Source: Ilex aquifolium
Lineage: Eukaryota > Streptophyta > Magnoliopsida > Aquifoliales > Aquifoliaceae
Direction: 5' to 3'
Assembly: GCA_951799425.1 (NCBI GenBank)
Contig: OX637404.1
Coordinates: 248,001 to 312,000 of the forward strand
Length of the DNA: 64,000 nucleotides
The notes under the pieces were generated by a model, which worked only from the letters and a program-made list of their open reading frames with translations, was not told the origin of the DNA and made no database searches. Below are positions 12,401-24,400 of the stretch, piece by piece; position 1 is the first letter of the stretch, and every line of letters begins with the position of its first letter. The translations under genes were made by a program, and so were the position numbers.

Positions 12401-15400
12401 CTTAAGTTTGTTTGCTAGTATTTACTAATTTATGTGATTTTTTTATATTTTTTAGGGTCAAAAGTATTTTTGTAATTTCTAGAATTTTTAAAATGGGTCA
12501 TATTTTTGGGTCAAATTCTAGCATTAGATATGCTAGAATTTAGAGTCCTAGTTCTAGTTAATTTTAGTTTTCTAATTTGTAGGGAGGGTGTTTTTGGAGT
12601 CCAAGAGACTTTGGAATTCTAATCTTTTGGGATTAGAAGTACTTAGAACTCTATATATAGGATATTCAGAAATTTCAGCAATTACATGCTTCTTGAGTTG
12701 TGTGATGCAATTCTAACCCTAAGTGTGATGCCCAAGGAGCCCTAGGAGTGATTCTTAGTTGTTAAGAATATTAGGGTAGTATATGTAAATTGTTAATAGT
12801 AAGAGGATGTATGTGTAATTCTTATTACTGTGAGTTAACTATAAATACAAGTGATGTATGAGGGCTAGGTTAAGCTTTTAACCTCTCTCTGTTTCCCTCT
12901 GAATATTGTCTCTCATATTATGTTGATCCTTCAAACTTAACATGGTATCAGAGCAAGTAAAATCCTAAATATATTTTTTTTGAATAAATTAATTCGATTG
13001 GGGGTGGTGTTGTTCGTATATGTGCTACAGTGGTGTTGTTCGTATATGTGATACAGTGGTGGTGGTCTGTGTTGATCATTGGTGGTTGTCTGTGTTGATC
13101 GTTGGTGGTGGTTGGTGGTGGTCTGTGTTGTTGTCTTGTGCTAGTCGACTGGTGTAGTCGACTGTTGTTGTGGTTGTCTGTGGTGGTGGTTGTCGGGGCA
13201 GTCGAAAACCCTGTGGCTCGCGATCGCCTATGGTGATCGAGTGTGGTGTGCTGTGGTCGTGTGGTGGTGGTGTGCTGTGGTCGTGAGGCTGTGCTGCCTT
13301 GCGCCGTCGAAGACCAGAGGGGTCCTGTGGAACCCTAAGTGAAGAAGACGAAGTCCGGATCAGATCGGGTCAAGCCCGAAACCCTAAATTAATTTATTTC
13401 GGTTCAGCCGGTTCGGTTTAGGGTTTTAATCCGGTTTTTCAGACCGGTTCAGCGGTCCAGAAGATTCAGCGGTCCGGTTCAGTGATCCAGAAGCCAAAAC
13501 CGGTCCGGTTCAGTGATCCAGAAGCCCAAACCGGTCCGGTTCAGTGCTTCAGCCGGGTTTTTGAGCCCGGTTCAGTGTCCCAGCAGCCCTTGTGGGCCGG
13601 TTCAGTGCCCCAGCAGCCCCTTGTGGGCCGGTTCAGTGTCCAGCAGGCCCTTGTGGGCCGGTTCAGTGCTTCAGCAGGCCCTTTGTGGGCCGGTTCAGTG
13701 TCCAGCAGGCCCTTGTGGGCCGGTTCAGTGTTGGTTCAGTGGTCCAGCAGTTTTTTTTTAGTTGCTATTTCTTGAACTATAATGGATCCTAAGCAAGATA
13801 GTGGATCCCTTACTCCATTTGTGCCACCTACTTCTACTCCGACTATTATTAATGGTCCTCTGACCTCTGTTAAACTCAATGGGACCAATTATACTTTATG
13901 GTCTCGATCCGCTCAAGTCTTTCTTCGAGGCAAAGGATTTAAGAAGTATCTGGTGGACCCAAAACCCAAGGAAGATACTCCTGGGTATGATCAGTGGGAA
14001 CAAGAGGATGCGCAAATCATTTCTTTACTATTGAATAGTATTGAGCCTAGTATTTGTTCTACTTTGCTCTATCTTGACACTGCTAAGGAGGTTTGGGATC
14101 ACTTGGCTACTATGTATTCTGGTACGGGTAATTTTACCCGAGCTTATGAGGTGTGCCAGGAGTACTTTCGGCTGGAACAAAGTACTCTAAGTGTTGAGGA
14201 TTATTACTCTCAGATTCGGGGAGTCTGTGAGGAGATGAAGACCTATCATCCGTTTACTACTGATGCAGCAGTTTGGAAGAAGCAGCATGAGGACATGAGT
14301 GTTGTTAGGTTTCTAGTAGGGTTGAAACCCGAATATGAGGCTATTCGTTCTCAGATTTTGGGTGGCTCTAGTCTTCCCTCACTACTTGAGGTGTTCTCTC
14401 GTGTACATCGTGCTACGTTGTCTACTTCAGGCAACCATCATGGTACCTCCACTGATCGCTCAGCTCTTGTTGTTCCTGGTAGCCACAGTGATGGTCATCG
14501 AGGTGGTCGTGGTGGTCGTGGTGGTCGTGGTAGTCGAGGACGTACAGGAGGTCGTACGGGTGGTCGTGGGGGCCGTAGTGGACCTCGTTCCTGTACTCAT
14601 TGTGGCCGTGGAGGGCACACTGTTGATTTTTGTTGGGATTTACATGGAAAGCCATCTGGTGCTGCTAATCAGGCTTCCTATCAGGACGACACCTCAGTTG
14701 TTGCTTCTATAGCTCGGTCAGCTCCACCAGATACTGGGTCGGTTACTGTTACACTGGGTCGAGAGGAGTATGCCCAGTTTTTATCCCAGCAACAGGCTGT
14801 TCCATCTCCCTCCACTGCTACTTTTGCCCAGTCAGGTATTGCTCCCACTTGTTTATTGTCCTCCACTCGCAGTCCCTGGATCATAGACTCTGGCGCTTCT
14901 GACCACATGACTGGTGCGTCTGATGTTTTTTCTACTTATCAGTCTGCTACTTCCACTCGTAGTGTTACTCTTGCTAATGGTACTTGTTCTCAAGTTTCAG
15001 GTTCGGGGACTACTCACTTGAGTACTGATATGTCCCTATCTTCTGTCTTATTTGTCCCTCAATTTCCGTTTAGTTTACTTTCCATTAGTAAGATTACTCG
15101 GTCACTCAATTGTTCTGTCACCTTTTATCCTTCTTATTGTGTCTTTCAGGATCTCAAGACGAAGAGGAAGATTGGTACGGGGCATGAAGCTGGTGGCTTA
15201 TACTACTTTGATTTTGACTCACCTACTCGGGCTCTGCAGACCTCGTTGTCCCCCTTTCAGTGGCATTGTCGTCTTGGACATCCCTCTCTCCAGAATCTGA
15301 AGCGTCAAGTTCCTGGTCTTCGTTGTGTGTCGTCTGTATCTTGTGAAGCTTGTCAACTTAGTAAGCATCACCGAGTGTCATTTCAGTCTAGAGTCAATAA

Positions 15401-18400
15401 TCGTGTGTCCAGTCCATTTGAGTTGGTCCATTCTGATGTATGGGGTCCAATAAAGAATATTTCATCTAATAAATATCCTTATTTTGTCTCATTTGTAGAT
15501 GACTATTCTCGTGTGACTTGGTTGTTTTTGATGAAAGCTCGGTCTGAATTATTCTCTATATTTGAAACCTTTCGTAAGGAAATAAAAACTCAGTATGGTT
15601 GTCGTATACGTATTTTACGTTCTGATAATGCTCGGGAATATGAATCTGATCCTTTTTCAGCTTATCTTAGTAAAGCTGGCATTATTCATCAGACTTCTTG
15701 TGCTTACACATCTCCACAGAACGGTGTTGCCGAACGCAAAAACCGTCATTTGTTGGAAGTCACACGTGCCCTGTTATTTCAGATGAATATTCCCCGATAT
15801 TTTTGGAGTGATGCTGTTCTTACTGCCTGTCACCTTATAAATCGTATGCCATCCTCTGTGTTAAATGGGCAAAGTCCATATTCTGTCCTCTTTCCTGGTA
15901 AGCCCTTATTTTCACTCCCTCCTAAAGTTTTTGGATGTGTCTGTTATGTTCACAATTTAGGTCCTGGGTTTGACAAACTTGACCCTCGAGCTACCAAATG
16001 TGTATTTCTTGGTTATTCCCGCACGCAGAAGGGGTATCGTTGTTATAGTCCTTCTCTGCGCCGTTACTTTACTAGTGCCGATGTCACATTTGAGGAATCT
16101 GTTCCATATTTTTCAGTACCTTCTCAGCCTTTGGATCTGGACTTTGGGTCATCTCATGTACCACCATCTCTTTCCTCATCTTCAGATATTCCGCTGCCCA
16201 CTGTATTACCATCTACTTTACCTCTCCGTGTCTACTCTCGCCGTCCTCGCCCATCGACTGAGGTGCCCGTACCGTCTTCCTTGCCGCCTTCTGATCCAGG
16301 TACATCAGATAATTTAGACTCTTTACCTATTGCTCTTCGCAAAGGTACTCGTTCGTGTGTTACTAATCACCCCATTGCTCACTTTGTTTCATATGATGCC
16401 TTGTCTCCTGTCTTCTCTTGTTTTACTTCCCAATTATCTACTATATCTGTTCCTAAGCATTTACAGGATGCATTATCTGATCCTGGTTGGAGGAAAGCTA
16501 TGGAAGAGGAGATGGATGCCTTACATCATAATGGGACTTGGGATCTCGTTCCTTTACCTCCTGGTAAACGACCTGTTGGTTGTCGTTGGGTGTATACAGT
16601 TAAATTTCATCCGGATGGTTCTGTGGAGCGTCTCAAAGCCAGACTTGTTGCAAAGGGCTTTACTCAGACTTATGGCATTGATTATGAGGAGACTTTCTCT
16701 CCTGTTGCCAAAATTTCCTCTGTTCGTATCTTGATTTCTTTGGCTGCTAATCTTGATTGGCCCCTGTTTCAGTTAGACGTCAAGAATGCCTTCCTACATG
16801 GTGACTTGGTTGAAGAGGTGTATATGGAGCAGCCACCTGGGTTTACTGCTCAGGGGGAGTATGGTAAAAGTGTATGTCGGTTAAAGAAATCTTTGTATGG
16901 TTTGAAGCAGTCACCGAGGGCATGGTTTGGTAAGTTTTCAGATGCAGTTTTAGAGTTTGGTCTTCGTCGATGTCAGACAGATCATTCTGTGTTTCATAGA
17001 CAGACAGATGCTGGTTATGTTCTATTGGTGGTCTATGTAGATGATATTGTGATTACTGGAAATGATTCTGAGGGGATTGCCAAGTTAAAAATATTCTTGC
17101 AGGATCGATTTCATACTAAGGATTTGGGAAAACTCAGGTATTTCTTGGGTATTGAAGTGGCTCGATCTAAACAGGGTATTTGCTTATCCCAGAGGAAATA
17201 TGTACTTGACATGCTAGAGGAAGCAGGTTTGTTGGGTGGTAGACCTATTGATGTTCCTATGGATCCGAATCAGAAACTTCTGATGGATGATGGTGCACTA
17301 TTTGAGAATCCGGGTCGGTATCGCAGATTGGTTGGGAAGCTCAATTATCTCACTATTACTCGACCGGATATTTCCTATGCAGTCAGTATAGTAAGTCAGT
17401 TCATGGGGTGTCCTAGAGTACCACATTGGGAGGCAGTTACTCGTATTCTGCGGTATCTCAAACGTGCTCCTGGACTTGGACTGTTATATCGAGCCAATGG
17501 ACATCTTAGAGTGGAAGGTTTCTCAGATGCTGATTGGGCTGGCTCTCCTTCTGATCGGAGATCAACCACTGGTTATTGTACTTTCTTAGGAGGTAACGTT
17601 GTCTCATGGAAAAGTAAGAAACAATCCGTGGTAGCAAGATCCAGTGCTGAGGCTGAGTATAGGGCAATGGCGCATACGACGAGTGAGTTGACTTGGCTAC
17701 TACACTTCCTCCAAGAAATTGGGTTTCCAGTTCAACTTCCTTTACAGTTGTTCTGTGACAACCAGGCAGCTATCCATATCGCTGCCAATCCGGTGTTTCA
17801 CGAGAGAACCAAACATATTGAGGTTGATTGTCACTTTATAAGGGACAAGATAGTAGCTGGGGAAATTACAACTCCATTTGTGAAATCTGAAGATCAGCTT
17901 GCAGATATGTTTACCAAAGCATTGAGTCGTACATGTCTTGCAGGGATTTGTTCCAAGCTTGGATTATATGATATATATAGTCCAGCTTGAGGGGGAGTGT
18001 TAAGAATATTAGGGTAGTATATGTAAATTGTTAATAGTAAGAGGATGTATGTGTAATTCTTATTACTGTGAGTTAACTATAAATACAAGTGATGTATGAG
18101 GGCTAGGTTAAGCTTTTAACCTCTCTCTGTTTCCCTCTGAATATTGTCTCTCATATTATGTTGATCCTTCAAACTTAACATTAGTCAAAGTACTGTTCAC
18201 GTTACTGTTCACAACCCATTACTGTTCACATCCCCATTACTGTTCACAGGTACTAGTCACAGCCCTAATTTTTATTTTACAAAGTTGTCCTGCATCAACG
18301 GATGTGAGCAAATTCACACAAACTTTCACAATTGATTGATGGAAGTATACCCCGAGGAGCACAATCACAAACTGGAAGGGCTGAGTGATTTCCAAAACAA

Positions 18401-21400
18401 AAAGTATATCATCTAAGTTGAAATAATAAAAAGTGATATTATGGTTAGACGAAAAGAGAGAAGGATAAAAGAAAGGGAGATGAAAGAAAAGAGAGTAATC
18501 AGTTGTGCAGGCTACGTTGCCCTACATTCTCTTATTTATAGTAAATTGATATTACAGGAATTACAATATTCCCTACACTACTAATAATATAAATAAGAAT
18601 TCTAGCACTTCCCCTCAAGTTCGAGCATAAAAATTAAAAATATCCAATTTGGAACAAAGATTACTGAACACAGATCGAGTCAATGGTTTTAGAAGGATGT
18701 CACCAAGCAGATCACTAAACTTGATGTATAGTGTGATAATCTCCTTATGCATTAGGAGATTTGGAATAAAATGGCTACCCACTTCAATGTGTTTAGTCCT
18801 CATGAGATGCCTTATTGTTGGAAATGAAAATAGCGATCTAGTTGTCACAATACATCTATATAGGAGAGGGCACATTGATACCCATACCACGAAGTAGTGA
18901 ATGAACCCACAACATCTCACACCAATATGAGTCATTGCCTAGTATTCAGCCTCTAGACTTGAACGTGCAACCACATTTTGTTTCTTACTACGCCAAATAA
19001 CAATGTTACCACAATAAATGTATAATAACCTGAAGTAAATCATCTATCAATATGACTACCTGCCTAGTCAACATTAGAAAAACCAGTAATAATCATGGAG
19101 CATGAAGGACTATATAACAAATATGACAAATAGTCTCGTAATGAGGCTTATGAGGAGCACGCATGAATTGACTAATTACACCAACACCATAGGTAATACT
19201 AGGATGTGTGATCGTAAGATAAATCAACTTATCAACCTGTGAAACACGAATACTTCGTTGAGGTCGGTGTATCCATATCGGATACCATATCACATATGGT
19301 ACTCATCGAATACTTGAGGATATGTATTGAATACACACTTCCTGCATATCTAGTAATAATGAAATATTTGGATATTTTACGGATACTTTTGTATTCGAGC
19401 AACACCACTTATAATTTTTGAATTTAATCTTTAACATCTTCTTTTGAATTCACATACCATATAATAATACATCAACAAAAATTCATACTACATGGAAGAC
19501 ACGTGAGTATTTTTCAAGTATTATCTACTATTACATGTCAAAAAAATATAAAATGAATCTGTATAATCTTAGCAATAAAAACTTCAAAAGAAACCCACTA
19601 AGTAAATATTAGTTTTGATTTCTGTAATTAGTCACTTCACTTTGTGAATATATCATGATGATATGATATATACTATTTTGAAACTAATAAAAATTGCTAA
19701 TTTTCCTTATTATCGCAAAGAATTAACAAAATATATAATTATTAAGTCGCTAGAAAATAGAAAAAATATGAAATATATTTTATTATAAATGTATCACGAC
19801 CGTATCTATATCTGTATCCGTATATGTGCTTCATAGTTACTACCACACCCTACATCATCAAAAATTTCACCTCTCAACATCTAACTTAATCGTAGAGTCC
19901 ATTGGAGTATTAGCTAGATGTGCACCAAGGTTCCCAATTTCAGATAGTAGATCCAACACATTTTCGTTCGCACAAACTAATACCTCCCTTTGACCAGGCA
20001 ACCTCGATCCCAAGAAAATACCGAAGAATACCCAACAGTGGTTGCCGAGTCCCAATGCTGAACTGTAAGCACCAGATCCGAACAGTAACAACCAAATCTA
20101 AACAATACTGGCACAAGTAGTGGTTGCCAAGTCCTTGTTAAAGCCAAAAAAAATAAAAAATGAACCCAAAAATAGTTGGCTCAGTCACAGATCTACTCTA
20201 GGGTCTTAGTCAAACCCTTGCAATACAAAAACAACCATAAAAAACTCCCAGATGGCATCCAAGAATCAGATCAAAGAATCGGCTCCAAAAACTCTAAAAA
20301 ACATTCAACAATGGAAAAATCTGTATAGATGACCTCAAAAGATTCTAGGACAATCACCACAAATACCATAGCAAAAATTCTAATCATCAGAAATTGCTAA
20401 CGTCATCGCCGGAAAGTGCTGATGTCATTGCCAGACAGTGACGTTAGACTGGGCAGCAGCCTAAGGTTGATTCTGTTATGTTTTCTTCTAATTTTCCGGC
20501 TAGAATAATGCCCTAATACCAAGTTGAAATAATAAAAAATAATATTATGGTTAGAAGAAAAGAGAGAAGGAGAGAAGAAAGAGAGTAATTATTTGTGTAG
20601 GCTTCGTTGCCCTACACTATCTTATTTATGGTAGACTAATATTAAGGGAATTACAATATTCACCAACGGGCCTTCGGTCTAATGATACTCCTTACCTTCT
20701 GAAAGCTTTGCCTTCTTGAGGTCAGGGGTTCAAGTCCCCATCCCCTCCCCCCCCCCCCCCCCCAAAAAAAAAAAGGGAATTACAATATTGCCCTACATTA
20801 CTAATAATATAAATAAGAAGAACTCTAACAATCTACAATTGTCAGAAACCATGTGTTTGTTGTCATTATAACTTTCCCATGTATATTTTACCAAAAGAAA
20901 AAAGTTGAACATACATCCTTCATTTGGCTATATTCAACAAAGAAAGTTTAATGGACGGGACATTATAATTGTCAAATAATATGCAGAATTTTGTTATATG
21001 TTCATCAATTCTGCTCTAAATGAACAAATCTATTTTGCAAATGAAAATACTTGATGCAGACAAGTCAGAGAAAGAGAACATACTGCTTCTTCATGTCTTC
21101 AAGAATTGCTGATGCTCCTCTGAACATCTGCAAGAGAGCAAGGGATTAGACAAGCATGCGATCTATGATCACATCAACATTTACTGTAATCAGGAGACTT
21201 ACTGTTGACCCACAGTCACCATCGCCTACTTTGCTATCCCATTCATTTAAACTGTCCTTGAGATTAACAACTTCAGTTGCTGCTGCTTCTATAGCCACCT
21301 CAAGAATATGGCTTTCTGGATCTAACTGTTGTGGTTGACTGAATGCCTAACCAAAAGCAGAGTGGATTAATGATGCTGTCATAATACTATACAATTCTTA

Positions 21401-24400
21401 AACACAAAATATATGATCTCTAAAACTAAAATGTAGCAATATTTTGTTTAGCCATCTTAATTATTCATAGCTCACGACATGGGTCAGTAGAAGAATAAAC
21501 CGTCATGGTCACTGAAACTTGTTTTGTCAAAACAGCACCCATGATATTAAAAGCACAAACAATTTTATCTTTCTGTGCTGCCCATCTCAATTGTTAGTGA
21601 CACAACCTTGGAAGCACCATGCTTCTCAGACACTCCTCAGCAGGTGGCCTATACTCTTGGGTAAGTGGCGTACACTCTTCAATTGATTCCATTTCAAATG
21701 ATAAAAATTAATTTTGACCACGTGTTTGACCCCTTGAAAATAAAGAATAACATAAGAAAGATGGGAAATGGTGGACAAGGTGTCCAACCCAAGAAAGAAA
21801 ATAATGAACATTACATAGAGCTTTAACCACACAAATTCTAACTATAGGTCATAAGAAGCTCTCCACCAGCAAAAATATAAAAGAAATGAATGTCATCACA
21901 ATCCTTTGTAATCAAAGTCCCAAAAGATGCTAAACAAATAATTTGATCCCATTAGCCTTCCACCACTTCATATCTATCCTGAAAAATCCTCAGATTCCTT
22001 TTCAACCAAATAACTCATAAGGTATCAAAAATTGCACCATTCTGAAGAGTAGTTCCTTTTTATCCATCCCAAAGCTCCTAAAATCTACAAGCAGCATATC
22101 AAAAAAGGACCAACAACCCAACTCAATCCTGGCAAATTAAATAATTTATTCCAGAAAGACAAGGCAATGGGATAGTGCAAAAATACGTGATCAACATTGG
22201 CACATAACACACCATTGCAGAGAGAAATGCTTGAGGTCTTATCCTCTGCAACATATCATTGGTATTGATATTGCCATAAGCAATAGTCCACGCACACATT
22301 ACACCTTAATGGGCACCATTACTATAACCATTACTGTTACTTTTGGCTAGAGTTATTATATTAAAGATATCTCCAACTTACAAACAAATTTACCGTATTT
22401 AAATAGGTTAAGTCAAATGAAAGTTTTTCAAGAGAGTTAGGCATCAGGATGAGAGGGCATATCATATTTTTTTATGCTTGCCATGCTTTATACCTAGACA
22501 TGGATGATTAATGGCATCAATTACAGCAATAGGTATAAAATTTACTAGTCATTAAGTAATGATTGTCATCTAATACAGCGCCGATGGCATCAACGACAGC
22601 AATAGCTAAATGTCATGGTTAGCAGTCTATTGCACAACTCGTTAACATGCATACATATTGAGATAAACATATGAATATATGATAAACTGCATAACCCTAT
22701 AAGTAAAAAACACATTTATTGGTTCCTATTTCCTGCCTCTGTGCACCGTGTCTTGCTTTTTTATCATTTGTTCTACCAGTATGTCCATCGCATGTGATAT
22801 CCATTTGCCGTATATGTGCTCAAGATTCTTAGGACACAACAGAAAGATATGAATAAAAGTTGAAAACTAAGAAAAAAATACATTCCCTCATCTCTCCCCC
22901 CGCCCCCCCAAAAATAAAAAATAAAGAAAGAAAGAAAGAAAACAAATTCAAATAAAAACGTTACGAGTTATGGTTTAATTAGATGGTTTCACAGCCAAAC
23001 ATTTGAATAAGATTCTAGAAAATATCTGTGATCTCTCTTTGGAAGAAATTATCTCTGTATTAGATCAATTTGGTTTCAAGTTTCTCAAAAATTGCAATAT
23101 ATTTGTATACATGTATACGAGTTTTTGTGGGTGAATACATCATCTTGTACTTGGACAGAAATACAAAAATCCAACTAGTTGAAACTGATGTGTGCCTAAG
23201 AATGTGTCAACACGGTATTGGTTGACAGCCAAAAGTTACTCTCTTTCAATTGATTTTGCTGTTGCAATTCCATCACCTTACAAAGAGCTCTCTGAAGCTC
23301 ATTGAACTTAAGCTTACCTGACTATATTTCTGTTTACACCAAAAAATAGCAAATCAATTGACTTCAGCTTATCTGACTATATTTCTGTTTGCACCCAAAA
23401 ATAGCAAATCAGAGGGTGACAAGTGAAAGAGAGGAGACGAGACATCATGGGCCGCTAGTTGGAGACAGTTCAGTGCACGTCTATGCATCTCGAGAAAAAA
23501 GGCCAAGATTATAGTCATGACCGAAAAAGATGGCTTCGACGTTTGGAGGTCATCCCTCTAAATAACAGAGGTCAGGCCATATAGAAGAGATCCATGATCA
23601 AACACAACAAACTCTACACAGAGCCAGTCTATCTTATATTTACTTATCCTTGCTCCCAATCAACTTTATTTTTCCTGTATCCCATCACTCTAGTGATCTT
23701 TAGCTACTTTCATTTAATGCTAAGTACAATACTTGTTTCATCTTCTGAATGTAGTCTGTTTGTTGCTTTGCATTCCAGTGGTCTTTTTTACGCTTCAGTC
23801 CATTACGCTGTTATTTGAAAAATTATTTAAAGTCCTTGAACCCTAAGACATAGAAAAGAATTCAGAGGTAACCTTACTCCTCGCTACAATAGCCTAAACA
23901 GTCACGATTTTTAGAACCTCATGACAGTTGGAGTAGGTAAGGTCGTACATGTTTTGTCTTAAGTCCAATCGGACTTTGGCGTGCCCACAAGCCGAAAATA
24001 CGCCAAACATATTTTTTGGCACACCCGGTGAGACCCCAAGCATTCATATGGCGAACACCCGTGGAAAGGCCAAAATTGGTTCATCAAAAGTGCCTCCAAT
24101 CATAGTTATCAAAATCGTACGATTCGCGATTCGATTCGTACGATTCGGTTCGATATAGGTACAAAACGATTCATATCTTATATGAGAATCGTTTTAGAGT
24201 TGAATCGCACCTGAATCGTACGATTCGATTCGTATCTCACGAATCGCACGATTCATTTTTTTGTAAAACTCAAATTTTTGGCAAAACAACATCGTTTTGT
24301 TTTCAGAGGAACCCACACCCTAATAAAAACTCAACCTCTTTACTCATTCTCTCTTTAACGTTGTCTAAAGTTCGTCATGCGTTGTCTAAAGCTAAAGGTC

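Larger units (their letters stand above)
12760..18180 (+). mobile_element. Full-length Ty1-copia retrotransposon, apparently intact and recent
   Basis: The 5421-bp element has 183-bp LTRs (12760-12942 and 17998-18180) that read identically base for base by eye. It is flanked by a perfect 5-bp duplication, TTAGT (12755-12759 and 18181-18185). Directly after the 5' LTR comes the primer-binding site TGGTATCAGAGC. Directly before the 3' LTR is GAGGGGGAG, the polypurine tract. A leader of about 840 bp precedes one uninterrupted 1402-codon gag-pol frame. All parts needed for transposition are visible. Confidence 0.95.
10281..18297 (+). mobile_element. Gag-only LTR element (TR-GAG-like), 2.6 kb without the nested copia
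   Basis: The 5' LTR is 10281-10870 (590 bp, TGATGCAATCC to TACATCA). It is followed within 5 bp by a primer-binding site (TGGTATCAGAGCC) and one gag-like reading frame. The 3' LTR starts at 12271 after a purine-rich AAGGGAGAA. It is interrupted at 12759 by a complete copia element and resumes at 18186, ending at 18297. With that copia and its duplication removed the element is about 2.59 kb. No protease, reverse transcriptase or integrase is present between the LTRs. No clear target duplication is visible at 10280/18298. Confidence 0.8.
18416..20830 (-). mobile_element. Minus-strand copia remnant carrying a MITE and a SINE
   Basis: The element is bounded by a perfect 5-bp duplication, ATCTA (18411-18415 and 20831-20835). 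The LTRs are 18416-18607 and 20522-20830 (the second enlarged by a SINE). On the minus strand they start TGCTAG/TGTTAG and end CAACT. The 5' LTR is followed directly by a primer-binding site (TGGTATTAGGGC) and the other is preceded by a polypurine tract (TTGAGGGGA). Between them only fragments of reverse transcriptase/RNase H remain, so it is a deleted, non-autonomous copy of the family also seen at 57141-63038. Confidence 0.85.

Noticed and set aside
13482-13792. Repetitive proline/glycine-type ORFs before the copia start
   Set aside because: They exist in three frames because of a 31-bp tandem repeat; the polyprotein starts at 13782.
20661-20774. A tRNA gene suggested by the B box
   Set aside because: No cloverleaf can be formed; the A-tail and 17-bp flanking repeat show a SINE.
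1038-21083. Two separate genes or an assembly join instead of one 20-kb intron
   Set aside because: The exons on both sides splice in frame through a split His codon with canonical sites and adjacent family positions; a join error cannot be fully excluded without reads.
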